Assembly (NCBI GenBank): GCA_039105265.1
Contig: JAPFFF010000056.1
Span: forward strand, 124,001 to 188,000
Length of the DNA stretch: 64,000 nucleotides
Direction: 5' to 3'
Origin: Tritrichomonas musculus
Taxonomy: Eukaryota > Parabasalia > Tritrichomonadida > Tritrichomonadidae
Shown here piece by piece: positions 7,990 to 17,826 of this stretch; positions within the stretch are counted from its first letter, which is position 1, and every line of letters begins with the position of its first letter. The notes under the pieces were generated by a model that saw only the letters and a list, made by a program, of their open reading frames with translations, was not told the origin of the DNA and searched no databases. The translations under genes were made by a program, and so were the position numbers.

Positions 7990-8790
7990 TTAATCTTGAA
8001 ATTCATTAAAATATGTTTCAATCAATTCATGCAAATCATCAAGTATGTCACGTTCGATTATAATTGTATTTCCATTAATAATTGCACCATCGTTATCAAA
8101 ATTCTCTTTGACAATATTTTTAATATCATTATTACAACTCATTGAAATCGGAAGGTTCTCTCTAAAGAACCAATTTTCGTTTGGATTATCATAATGTTGT
8201 CGAACTTTGTTGAAGTAATCTTTATGTCGTCGTATTAAATGTAGTTTCACATAAGTATTATCATAAGGAATTGATTCCTTCCATACAAAGAATATATAAT
8301 CATGCTCACGATAATTTGGAACGACACGAGGAGTTATATTGTTAATTTGATTTTGTTTTTCATTGAGTTGATTTTGTTTTTCATTGAGTTGATTTTGTTT
8401 TTCATTGATTTGATTTTGTAATTGAATTCGTTGATTTTCAAAATATGAATCAAGGAGTTTCATTATGTCCCAAGCATATGATGGTGAAGCCCACATCGCT
8501 ATTTGATTAACAAGTAATCGATGAACATATGTTCCTCTTAATTCGTTTGGAAGATTTGGTCGATTTTCATATAATTCCTCGTCTGGGAGAATTCTCCTAG
8601 ACGCATAATTAAGCAATTCTTGTGTTGATTGATTTCTAAACCAATCTTTAGCAATCTTATTAGAATTACATGCATTAATAATAGATTGCATTTGAAACAT
8701 GTCATCAGATTTGGAGTGAATGATTCTAAGTTGTTCATTGTATTGTAAATATTCGTATTCATCATTGATTGGTGTAACAATTGTGTTCAT
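7990..8790 (-). CDS. KilA-N domain protein (M1)
   Basis: 266 residues. N-terminal KilA-N domain, a DNA-binding fold common in poxvirus-like and phage proteins (YNEQLRIIHSKSDDMFQM, WFRNQSTQELL, LRGTYVHRLLVNQIAMWASP, then IMKLLDSYF). A coiled coil follows, built from three near-perfect copies of the heptad NQLNEKQ (21-bp repeats at about 8345-8415). The C-terminal domain (VKLHLIRRHKDYF, NLPISMS, IERDILDDLHELIETYF) is shared with the M4 and M6 proteins. Probably a nucleic-acid-binding regulator. Upstream DNA is T-rich. Confidence 0.85.
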   Translation of the reverse strand: MNTIVTPINDEYEYLQYNEQLRIIHSKSDDMFQMQSIINACNSNKIAKDWFRNQSTQELLNYASRRILPDEELYENRPNLPNELRGTYVHRLLVNQIAMWASPSYAWDIMKLLDSYFENQRIQLQNQINEKQNQLNEKQNQLNEKQNQINNITPRVVPNYREHDYIFFVWKESIPYDNTYVKLHLIRRHKDYFNKVRQHYDNPNENWFFRENLPISMSCNNDIKNIVKENFDNDGAIINGNTIIIERDILDDLHELIETYFNEFQD

Positions 8791-9537
8791 TTTTGAAGAA
8801 GAAAAAAAATTAAAAAAAAATTAAATTTGAAAAATAAATTTTATTAATCCACTTTTTGAATGGTGTAATTATAAATAATGAGATTTTCAAAAACTCATAT
8901 GTAGAATCATTTTGAGGAACTAGTTTTAAAAATATATGTTATTCTCGTAGTCCCCAATTTAATTTTGTGTTTTATTTGAAACTTGAAATTTCAAGATATT
9001 AGATGGGGATATCATCTGAAATCAAAAATCGAAAAAGTGGAATTATTGAATTCGGGGTCTTGTGCTGATTAATAATATATCAATATTTTTTTCTAAATAC
9101 CGCTCTAAATGAAGAATCAAAAAAATCGGAAAAATCTAATAAATTGAATGTTCATTCAATTTTAAAAATTTATAATCAAAATAACAAGATGCCATTTTAA
9201 ATTTAATTCAATTTTTCAGATTCTGCAGAAATTCTTCACAATTGTCTCAGATTTATAAGAGGAATTTTAATTTGAATGGTCATTTAATTTTACAGATTTA
9301 TAAGATGATTTTATTTTGAATAGTTATTCAAAAATACAGATTTATAAGATGATTTAATTTGAATAGTTATTCAAAAATACAGATTTATAAGATGATTTAA
9401 TTTGAATAGTTATTCAATTTTACAGAAAATCAGATTTATAAAATAAACTAAATAACGAATAAAAAAAATTTTTTTTATAATTAATTTTGGAAAATCGTTT
9501 TCAAAAAATGTAAGGAGCATTTTTCTACCTCTAGCAT
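8791..9537. other. Non-coding gap between M1 and M2
   Basis: No gene seen. Very AT-rich, with a tandem array of about 43-bp units (9249-9430). It may contain the right end of M1, but I found no inverted copy within the window to prove it. Confidence 0.5.
9249..9430. repeat. Tandem array of ~43-bp units
   Basis: Units begin CAGATTTATAAGATGATTT and contain TTTGAATAGTTATTCAA, which is itself an inverted repeat. About four copies, the first most diverged and the middle two nearly identical. Confidence 0.75.
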
Positions 9538-11412
9538 AGTAGTGTAGTATGTGCGTATTGGGGGTCAGATAATTAATCACATCTGACGGTCTACTCCATG
9601 TTAGTCGCTCAAGGGTTTCATGCGATTTTCCTTATTTTTAACCCCATTTTCAGAACTCAAGGTTTTCTAGCTCACTGTCTACAACACTGTGAGCCCCAAC
9701 TATGAAACTCAATGATTTCTAACACTTTTTTGGAGTCGAATAATTTGAGCCTCCAATTGACAGCTTGTGAACGCCATAAAATTTAAATCCATCGATTATC
9801 AAAATTAATTTTTTATTTCCACCCAAATGCGATACAATTACCGATCACTTAAAAATATTAGTAATGATGATATTGTTGAATTAATCAATTCTATCAATAC
9901 ACTTTTCAATGCAAATCTACCAATTACAACAACTGCTAAAACAGAAGCTTGGAATAGAAGGAAAAACGTAGAAGTATTATGTGATTGGCTTAATAATCGT
10001 AATGCCCACAGATTTATTAAAAATGATTTACCAAATGCAGAAGAAATAGATAGTTTCATTATACACGAGCATAAACTTAAACAAATATTGGATGATTCGC
10101 ATGAACAGCACTACCAAGATATACTCAAACGTGATGATTACTTTGAAGAAGATATTAATGAAGAAGATGAACGCTATTTCAACACAAAACAACAACAAAT
10201 CGAGAGAGAATTCGAGATAAAAGAAGCTATTAATAGGGCTTATGAAGCAGTTGATGATGCAATACAATTAATAAAACAACAACAACATCCTGTATTACAG
10301 AAGACTGAAAAACTGATAATCCCAGATGCTCCATTAATCAAAAACCATCAAAAGTATTACATTCCAGAGAATGAAGAAATATATGAATACCTCAATAAAT
10401 GCGCACACAATTTCACATCAAAACATAGTGATTTCCTTATGATTAACGAGCCACATGATTTCGATAGAGCTGTAAATGAATGGAATCACTATAATAAATA
10501 TCCATCTGAAAATACTATACAACGCAAAGACAGTGGCAAGCCGATAACAACATATTATTTCAATCAAGTTGCATCATTAGATAATATCTTTGAGTGTCTT
10601 CACAATGTATACAAGAAAGAGCTGAAACCATTTAAGATTCATTTTCAACTTTCAGGAGTCTTCGAAACATACACTTATGATTTTGAATCATTAGAAGAGA
10701 AATACGATTATAAAGCTAGAGATATTATTTGGAAGAACTATCAATCAATGGTCCCCATCATCATCAGTAAACTTGAAGACCTTGATATTGTTAAACTCTA
10801 TATTGAATCTGTTTTACACTCATATGAGACAGAATCATCAAGCACAAAACTTATATTAGTTGGTTCAATAGCTTTTACAGTTTCAAGAATGAGAAAGATA
10901 ACTGGTTGCATAAAGGATTTGCCAATCGAATTCATCAAAAATGATTTCATAATATGTGACAATGAAGATGATAAACTATGTTTCTTCAGATTCTTAGCTG
11001 TATGTTTAAATGAAGAACTAGCAAATACCAAAAAATATAAAACTAAAGAACGAACCAAAATCGCTAAGAAACTACTTCTTAAAGAACACAATATAATATA
11101 CAACACAAAGATTCCAAATGAAGGTAAGAAAATACTTAATGAATTCGAAGGTGTTTCAATGGAGCAAATGAAAGATTTAGCACAAAAGAATCACATTAAT
11201 GTTAACATATATGAGTTTCACAAGACAGATTCTGAGCAATATTATGATTTATCAGAGCAGTGGTTTTTCGATAAAACATTTACAACATATTCTGCATTAC
11301 TTTTCACTCAAAATCAAATCATCCATATAATGTACATCAAGAATCCTGAAAAGCTTACCCAAATACTTGACAGCAATCTATTTAAACAATATTTTAATCA
11401 TTCTTTCTTAAG

Positions 11413-11428
11413 CCCTACAGGCCTAGGG
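11413..11428. repeat. Hairpin within polymerase piece (M2)
   Basis: CCCTA-CAGGCC-TAGGG, 5-bp stem. It lies in a short in-frame stretch (about 12 residues, SPTGLGSEVS) between residues that are neighbours in the M3 polymerase. Confidence 0.55.
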
Positions 11429-11609
11429 AGCGAAGTGAGCTGGAAAGTCGAACAAAATTCAATAATTGGTACCCTATCTTCATTAAAACAATTCATTCTC
11501 ACATCAGATAATCATCCAACTAAATTGAGATTCATAGATGCTCAATCATTTGTTGCAGGAGGTACATTAAAGCAATTTGGCGAAGATTTTGGCAACATAA
11601 TCGTTGACT

Positions 11610-11625
11610 CAAACGTGAGCGTTTG
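11610..11625. repeat. Hairpin within polymerase piece (M2)
   Basis: CAAACG-TGAG-CGTTTG, perfect 6-bp stem with 4-nt loop, in frame, 17 nt before the 32-nt repeat unit at 11642. Confidence 0.6.
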
Positions 11626-11641
11626 TGGTGGTATCAATGAA

Positions 11642-11673
11642 TTACAAAGCAATACCCAAGCTAAAGCTTGTGA
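11642..11673 (+). repeat. 32-nt palindrome-bearing repeat, copy 1 (M2)
   Basis: Contains CAAGCT-AA-AGCTTG. 30 of 32 bases match 34511-34542, which lies in the next gene of the same element. Both copies are read in the same frame, giving LQSNT(Q/K)AKAC. Confidence 0.75.
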
Positions 11674-12416
11674 TATAAAAGGTGTGTTTCCTTACGAAGC
11701 AATCAACGATAAGAACTACAATGAAGTATTATCAAAATCAGAACCATTTTCATATGATGATTTTTATAGCTATCTCAATCAAAAGAATCCTCTCACTAAA
11801 GAAGAATATGATGCTTATCTTGAAGATTCAAAACGTTTTGCAACACGATGGGACTACCTATTAGCATATAATGATAATGATGTTGAAATGATGATTAAAC
11901 CTATTGATAATCTAATAGCACTCAATGCTCAATACAACGTTGATTTACTTTCAAATCTCTCATTATCAAAGAATGCTTCGTGCATCAAATATGCTTTGGC
12001 TTATAAAGATTTTAATCCGAGAAACAACATTGGGATTACAAATAAATATAATACATTCAAACCAAGCAAGAAATGGTGGCAATATAAATGTGATAGTTAT
12101 TATAACCAAGATGAGAAATACAATAGATTAAACCCTAAAAAACCACAACGAGATTTAACAAAATGTGTGTCAGAAAATGATTTCGAAGCTTTTATGAAAA
12201 TGTATGACGACCCAAATAAAGGGAAATGCCATTTATGTCATGAACATTTTACTTATCAAAATAAGCCTACATTAGATAGAATTGACAATAATAAAGGTCA
12301 TCAAATTGATAACTGCTTATTAGCATGTGCTGAATGTAATAAACTTCGTAAACGTGATGACCCTAAAATAACAGCTCTAAGAATCCAATTAAAAAAATAT
12401 TGTAAATTACATCATT

Positions 12417-12422
12417 TACCAA
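12417..12422. repeat. Target site duplication of M3, left copy
   Basis: TACCAA, repeated at 32765-32770 on the other side of M3. Six base pairs is the length usual for Mavericks/Polintons. Confidence 0.9.
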
Positions 12423-13103
12423 AGTAGTAATGGTCTGTGCGGGATGACCATCTAATAATTTTACTCGTACCTTGCCCATCATACCTTGCAAGCCAACAAG
12501 CTCAGGTATAAAAAATCAGGTATGTTTACTTGTTATTGTTTTTAGTCGTGTTTCCATTACCAACCTATACATTTGAATAATTTTCTGGAACCCTTTATCA
12601 ACTCATTATGTTTTGATACGCTAGATAGATTTGCAAAATTAATTTTATTTTTATTTTTTATTTCCACTACATATAATGGAAGCCTTTGCTAATTATGCTG
12701 CTAAACAACTCCGTACATATAAAACACCTATGTACGACCTTTTTGCTGACATTTGTGATAAAGTCATTGATGGTGACCGTGATGCTATTGATGTTGTTGA
12801 ACCCTTTATTATAGACGCACAAATGGATATATTCAGAGAGCAGAATCACTTATACATATCTTTTCATGATGAAAATGCTGCTTTTCGTGAGTATGGAGAA
12901 ATATTTGATTACTATATTGATGAGCTTACTGGTGATTACGATGATTATGGTATGCCATATCACTTTCCAAAGAAGTTTTACGATGAGGTATACGAATTCT
13001 TCCAATACACTGATGAAGGAAAGAAATGCATGAATGAATTCAATCCAAACACTGATAAGGTACAGGAAATTTAATTAAAAAAGCGATTATTATTTTTGTA
13101 TTT
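12423..13103 (+). repeat. M3 left terminal inverted repeat, 681 bp
   Basis: Begins AGTAGTAATGGTCTGTGCGG. The reverse complement of 32084-32764 matches wherever I compared it, and the repeat ends where TTTGTATTT diverges. It contains a whole gene (12676-13074). The first 253 bp are non-coding, with a T-rich stretch before that gene. Confidence 0.95.
12676..13074 (+). CDS. TIR-encoded protein, left copy (M3)
   Basis: 132 residues, acidic and Tyr/Phe-rich (FDYYIDELTGDYDDYGM), starting MEAFANYAAKQLRTYKTP. An identical gene sits in the right TIR on the opposite strand, so the element carries two copies. T-rich DNA (ATTTTTTATTTCC) ends about 12 nt before the ATG. M4 also encodes a protein in its TIRs, but the sequences are not clearly related. 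Function unknown; the location suggests very early expression or a role tied to the ends (inference). Confidence 0.75.
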   Translation: MEAFANYAAKQLRTYKTPMYDLFADICDKVIDGDRDAIDVVEPFIIDAQMDIFREQNHLYISFHDENAAFREYGEIFDYYIDELTGDYDDYGMPYHFPKKFYDEVYEFFQYTDEGKKCMNEFNPNTDKVQEI

Positions 13104-13157
13104 TAAATATTTTAAATATTTTAATTTTATTCTTATACAAAACGAACCAAACGTCAA

Positions 13158-16100
13158 ATGACAAATTTAATACCAGAAACATTATTCAATTTGGATACAG
13201 AAACAATAACCAAATTCATTGCAATTCTGAACACTAAATTAAATGCTAATATTATTATTGACCAAGACAACAATATAAATATTACAAGGCTATGTAAATA
13301 TTTCAACGACAATAATGCTTACAATATTCTTCTTGGTGATATTAAGCCTGATGAATTAGCTCCTACAGATGTTATTGATGAAATTACCATTAATAATTAC
13401 ATTGATGAAGTTATCAAACAAAACCAACAACGAATAACAACAATAATTAATACACCCGAAGTAAATGAACCAGAAAACGAAGAACTATACGAGTACCTTA
13501 AGAAAAATGGACAACAATTCACTAGTAAGCATAATGATTTTCTAATAGTTAATTTTCCAAATGATTTCGATAGAGCAGTAGCAGCTTTGCAAGCATATGA
13601 CTACCCAGAAGCTTTGGTTAAAGAACGTAATGATCATGGTAAACCTATTGTTACATATTATTTCAATCAAATATCATCTCTAGCAAACATATATGATGCC
13701 TTGCTTCAGGTTTACCAAAGTGAACTAAAACCATTTAAAATACATTTTCAACTTTCAGGAGTCTTTGAAACAAGTACCTTTGACTTTGAAACTTATGAAG
13801 AAAAATATGATTATGAGGCTAGAGAGATCAGATGGCAAAACTACAAATCTGCCATACCAATTATAGTAAAAGATGAACGAAACCTTGATGAATGCAAAAT
13901 GTATATAGAAACTGTACTAAACAGCTATGAAACAACTTCATCAAACAATAAACTAACTATTGTACACTCAATATCCTTTACGATATCGAGAATGCGTAAG
14001 GTTACAGGTCGTATCAAAGATCTTCCAGAAATATTCAAGAAGAGTAATAATTATATAATTGTTGATGATGAAGATGATAATTTATGTTGGTACCGATTTC
14101 TTGCTTGTTGTTTGTTTCCTGAATTGACTAATACAACCAAATACGACATCAAACATCGTACTAAACGTGCCAAGAAACTGCTACTTGAGGAATATGGAAT
14201 AACTTATACAACAAAAATACCAAAGCATGCACAAACAATATTGGACAATTTTCAAGGAGTAACAATGGAGGAGATGAAAGAATTAGCCGAAAAACATAAA
14301 ATCAATATAAACATATATGAATACAACAATGACAAACAATATGACTTACAGGAACAATGGTATTTCAACAAAGATTACACAACTTATTCAGCCTTATTAT
14401 TTACCAAAGACCTTACTGTTCATATTATGTTTATCAAAGATGCTGAAAAACTTACTGCAATTCATGTTTGCCCAAAATGCAATTCTTATGTTCATTACGG
14501 GCATAGCAATATCAAACGTTTCGATGATCATGTCAAACATTGTGATTGTAAGTATAAGAAACAATTTGTACCAGCCAAGGAAGCTTTACCATATTGTCCA
14601 CATATTTTAAACAATCCTGTCTATGAGTATTGTCTTGCACACGGACTACCATGGAAACCGAATATCTATTACATAACATATGACTTTGAAACAATGGATC
14701 AAGTTGTAAATACAGAAGCCAGTAAATCAACTATTATCAATTCACGGCTCTTACCGTTATCAGTTTCCTCATGCGTAAAGTCCGCTTCTGGCTTAACAAC
14801 AAAGCATTTTAGTTTACAGGATAACAAAGATTTCATTCCATTATGGCTTGATTGGCTTTTTGAACAATCATTAATTGTATACAAAGACAAACAACAATAC
14901 TCATGTGTACCTGAAAAGATAGACAACAGTATAACTACCATAACGGTATTTGGTTTCAATTCTTCAAGATTTGATAGTAATCTATTCAAACAATATCTTA
15001 ATGCCTCTCATTGGAAAATTGAATCAAATAGCATCATTGGAACATTATCATCACTAAAACAATTCGTACTTACTTCAACTAAATATCCAACCAAACTTCG
15101 TTTTATAGATGCTCAAGCTTTTGTTGCCGGTGGAACATTAAAGCAATTTGGTGTTGACTTTGGAGGTGAAACCAACAGTAACAAGGGAGTCTTTCCGTAT
15201 GAGGCTATCAATAGTGATAATTACAATGAAGTTTTATCTGTAACAGAACCATTTGCTTATGATGACTTCTATAGTTATTTGAACCAACGAAACCCATTAT
15301 CTAAGGAAGATTATGCAGAATATGTAAATGATTGCAAGAACTACAAAAATAGATGGGATTACTTACTAGCTTATAATGATAATGATGTAGAAATGATGAT
15401 TAAGCCAATTGACAATCTTATTGCTATGAACGCTGAATATAATGTAGACATGATATCAAACTTATCATTATCAAAGTGTTCAGCATGTATCAAGTACGCT
15501 CTTGCTTATAAAGATTTTGATCCGACCACTGAATACGACATAATTAACAAAGAAAATTCCTTCAAACCAACAATCAAATGGTGGAAATATAAATGTGACT
15601 GTTATTACAAGCAAGATCAAAAATATAATCAAACCCATAGTAATAACATGCGAAATCTTGACAAATGTATATCAGTTTCTGATTTTGATGAATTTATGAA
15701 AATGTACAATAATGGTTGTTGCCATTTATGTAAGGAACATTTTACAAACGTAAACAAACCAACACTTGATAGAATTGATAACGATATTGGACATGAATTG
15801 AGCAATTGCAAACTCGCTTGTGTAGAATGTAATAAGCTCCGTAAACGTGATGACCCAAAAATAACCTCATTAAGAATTCAGTTGAAGAAGTTTTGTAAAC
15901 TAAATCATTTACCTACTCTCATTAACGATGAACAAGAATATTATAGTTTACGAAATAATATAACAGGAGGACTATCAAACGTACAGCACAGATATAATAT
16001 TAAAGGTGAAACACATATTAATAAGTTTAGGTACGATGCAATCAATAATAAAGTTCTTTCGTACGACACTCCAAATATAATGACACATGTTGTTGGAGTT

Positions 16101-17471
16101 GATTTTAATAGTTTGTACCCTTCATCGTTTTCTTCTACAAAACATGATTTCAATAAATATCATGGTGGAATTATGTACATGCCAGGTAGTTTCGTACGCA
16201 GAATAGATGTTAAAGACAACCAATCAAAACAAAAGGCAATAGACATTATAACTAGCAAAACAAGATTCCAACCAAATCCAAAACACTTATTCATAGCAAA
16301 AGTAAAGTTAGTATGTCCAGCAAGCAAGATCAATTACTTCATTAATTTTCCTCCAGTCTTCAGAAACATCAACATCAAAAATGAGGAATCAGTAATAGGA
16401 AGTTATATGTACTCTTATCTTCAAGAGCATAAACTAGCCTCATTAGACAAAGAAGAACGCAAACTTACTATGTTACTTGACACTTATGGAGAATATATGA
16501 CATTTAGCAATTACTATTTATGGTTCTTACTTGATCATGGCTTAGTGCTAGAGGATGTAAAGAGTGTCTCAATTTATGAAGCTCATACAGGATTTCGTGA
16601 ATTTGTTACTACATTCATGAAGAAACGACAAGATATTATTGCTGGGAAGTCAAATGGTAATGAAAAGTTTTACAAGATTAGTATGAATGGTTCGTATGGT
16701 TACGATGGAATGAACACTGAGAAGTTTTGTAAAGTAAAAATATGTGATACTAACAAAGCTTATCAGTATATTATTTCTCAAACGTACGTGAATGGTGCTC
16801 AATTAAATGATGATCTCTTTATTATTCAACAACAACCAAAAACTTATCATTGCACTACCTGCTTACAAGAATCATTTTGGACATTAGATAATGCTAAATT
16901 CTGGTACTGTACCTTCTACTATGATTTTATGAATAGGTGCTTGGACATGAATAGACTTCATTTTATAGAAGGAGACACCGATTCTGCTTACTTTGCCATT
17001 TCAGGTAACAAAGATGAAACCCCATCACAGTTGTTCAACAATATTATCAAAGATGAATCATTTTGGTACAAGCATGTTTATAAGTTCTTTCCCAATCCAC
17101 AACTTCATGATATTGCTGATGAAAAGAAACTTTTGGGGTGTGCAATAGAGAAAGTAGGAGACCATATGATAGCACTTGCACCCAAATGCTACACAATATG
17201 GAATAATGATGAAACAGTAAAAGCTATGAAATTAAAAGGAGTATCATTGAAGAAGAACAATATTGTACGTAATGATTATAAAGAAGTTTTGATGGAAAAA
17301 ACTATTAAAGTTGGTAAGAACATTAACTTACAAATGAAGAACAATATTATGTCAAAGGTTACTGTTAACAAAAATGCTTTAACTGGTTCACACACAAAAA
17401 TGATTGTACTAGAGAATCAAGCTTGTTTACCTTTCATTACTGGACTCACTGCAAAAGATTATTCTTATTAA
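13158..17471 (+). CDS. Protein-primed family-B DNA polymerase (M3)
   Basis: 1437 residues, open. Replicates the linear element from a protein primer. Domains: N-terminal region (1-450) shared by all copies; Cys/His zinc motif CPKC...HVKHC (~440-465); Exo I YDFETM (~510); Exo II FGFNSSRFDS (~600); Exo III YNDNDVEMM (~740); HNH-like zinc domain CHLC...LDRIDND...CVEC (~850-895); Pol A DFNSLYPSSF (~980); Pol B KISMNGSYGYDG (~1170); Pol C EGDTDSAYF (~1270); KCY (~1340). All exonuclease and polymerase key residues are present. The embedded HNH-like block between exonuclease and palm is unusual. A T-rich stretch lies upstream, and a small gene follows 52 bp downstream. Confidence 0.95.
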   Translation: MTNLIPETLFNLDTETITKFIAILNTKLNANIIIDQDNNINITRLCKYFNDNNAYNILLGDIKPDELAPTDVIDEITINNYIDEVIKQNQQRITTIINTPEVNEPENEELYEYLKKNGQQFTSKHNDFLIVNFPNDFDRAVAALQAYDYPEALVKERNDHGKPIVTYYFNQISSLANIYDALLQVYQSELKPFKIHFQLSGVFETSTFDFETYEEKYDYEAREIRWQNYKSAIPIIVKDERNLDECKMYIETVLNSYETTSSNNKLTIVHSISFTISRMRKVTGRIKDLPEIFKKSNNYIIVDDEDDNLCWYRFLACCLFPELTNTTKYDIKHRTKRAKKLLLEEYGITYTTKIPKHAQTILDNFQGVTMEEMKELAEKHKININIYEYNNDKQYDLQEQWYFNKDYTTYSALLFTKDLTVHIMFIKDAEKLTAIHVCPKCNSYVHYGHSNIKRFDDHVKHCDCKYKKQFVPAKEALPYCPHILNNPVYEYCLAHGLPWKPNIYYITYDFETMDQVVNTEASKSTIINSRLLPLSVSSCVKSASGLTTKHFSLQDNKDFIPLWLDWLFEQSLIVYKDKQQYSCVPEKIDNSITTITVFGFNSSRFDSNLFKQYLNASHWKIESNSIIGTLSSLKQFVLTSTKYPTKLRFIDAQAFVAGGTLKQFGVDFGGETNSNKGVFPYEAINSDNYNEVLSVTEPFAYDDFYSYLNQRNPLSKEDYAEYVNDCKNYKNRWDYLLAYNDNDVEMMIKPIDNLIAMNAEYNVDMISNLSLSKCSACIKYALAYKDFDPTTEYDIINKENSFKPTIKWWKYKCDCYYKQDQKYNQTHSNNMRNLDKCISVSDFDEFMKMYNNGCCHLCKEHFTNVNKPTLDRIDNDIGHELSNCKLACVECNKLRKRDDPKITSLRIQLKKFCKLNHLPTLINDEQEYYSLRNNITGGLSNVQHRYNIKGETHINKFRYDAINNKVLSYDTPNIMTHVVGVDFNSLYPSSFSSTKHDFNKYHGGIMYMPGSFVRRIDVKDNQSKQKAIDIITSKTRFQPNPKHLFIAKVKLVCPASKINYFINFPPVFRNINIKNEESVIGSYMYSYLQEHKLASLDKEERKLTMLLDTYGEYMTFSNYYLWFLLDHGLVLEDVKSVSIYEAHTGFREFVTTFMKKRQDIIAGKSNGNEKFYKISMNGSYGYDGMNTEKFCKVKICDTNKAYQYIISQTYVNGAQLNDDLFIIQQQPKTYHCTTCLQESFWTLDNAKFWYCTFYYDFMNRCLDMNRLHFIEGDTDSAYFAISGNKDETPSQLFNNIIKDESFWYKHVYKFFPNPQLHDIADEKKLLGCAIEKVGDHMIALAPKCYTIWNNDETVKAMKLKGVSLKKNNIVRNDYKEVLMEKTIKVGKNINLQMKNNIMSKVTVNKNALTGSHTKMIVLENQACLPFITGLTAKDYSY

Positions 17472-17523
17472 AAAATTCATTCTTATTTTTGTTTTTTGTT
17501 TTTTATTTTTATTTTAAACAGTA

Positions 17524-17826
17524 ATGTCAAACGAACAAGAAATAATAAAAGAGTTATTAGAAATCAAGCAGTTATTAAATCGCTTATTAGACAAACCAAA
17601 AATAACTAAACAGAGAACAGCTCCATTCAACAAAAGCAAAAATATGAATGATGAACAAAGAAAACAAGTTATGGAGTATATACAAAATGAAGATAACAAA
17701 AATGAAATAACAAAGCTACCAAAGCACAAACAAATCTCATATGTCAGACGAGAACTCAAAGAAAAATATAACATCAATCTTTCAATTTATATGACTGACA
17801 AACTAATTAACAAAATTATGCCTTAA
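17524..17826 (+). CDS. Small post-polymerase protein (M3)
   Basis: 100 residues. Homologues follow or adjoin pPolB in M2, M4 and M6. The N-terminus is a variable helix; the conserved C-terminal block is PFNKSKNMNDEQRKQV, then LPKHKQISYVRRELKEKY and INLSIYMTDKLIN. This charged, helical block could be a small DNA-binding domain, but no family is recognised. A strong T-rich run (TTTTATTTTTATTTT) precedes the ATG. Its 3' end overlaps the convergent fibre-like gene by 11 bp. Confidence 0.75.
   Translation: MSNEQEIIKELLEIKQLLNRLLDKPKITKQRTAPFNKSKNMNDEQRKQVMEYIQNEDNKNEITKLPKHKQISYVRRELKEKYNINLSIYMTDKLINKIMP

Larger units (their letters stand above)
1..9537. mobile_element. M1: partial Maverick/Polinton, right-hand part
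   Basis: Starts outside the window. Gene order is integrase, capsid-like protein, small virion-like genes, coiled coil, packaging ATPase, a conserved 154-residue protein, HNH and KilA-N. Up to the 154-residue gene this matches the right half of M3. The right end is not fixed: I place it before the AGTAGT-type end of M2 at about 9538, but host DNA could lie between 8791 and 9537. The element is old and broken, with about three or four breaks in the genes seen here. The remaining genes read open. Confidence 0.75.
9538..12422. mobile_element. M2, left part: Maverick interrupted by M3
   Basis: Left end placed at AGTAGTGTAGTATGTGCG (9538) because it resembles the proven M3 end AGTAGTAATGGTCTGTGCG. 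About 290 bp of non-coding DNA with a 6-bp-stem hairpin (GCTCAC/GTGAGC, 9670-9694) precedes the polymerase gene. The part stops at the TACCAA target duplication of M3. M2 is older than M3, since M3 lies inside it. It continues at 32765. The right end is not seen: M4 joins M2 inside the fibre gene. Confidence 0.65.
9827..12427 (+). pseudogene. pPolB, N-terminal piece split by M3 (M2)
   Basis: First part of a protein-primed family-B DNA polymerase, ended by the M3 insertion. It holds the N-terminal region shared by all copies (FKIHFQLSGVFET; LCFFRFLAVCLNEEL), then part of the exonuclease domain (YNDNDVEMM, Exo III type), and an HNH-like zinc domain (CHLCHEHFT, LDRIDNNKGHQIDNC, ACAECNKLRK). The last four codons before the stop read into the M3 end. 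Two in-frame stretches, at about 11400-11440 and 11605-11675, carry palindromes that the M3 polymerase lacks. Counted as broken, mainly by the insertion. Confidence 0.85.

Noticed and set aside
9249-9430. CRISPR-like array
   Set aside because: Units are contiguous tandem copies without unique spacers, and no Cas-type gene is present.
15715-15840. Intein in the polymerase
   Set aside because: The HNH-like block is short, shared by all copies with the same borders, and lacks splicing-end Cys/Ser and HN motifs.
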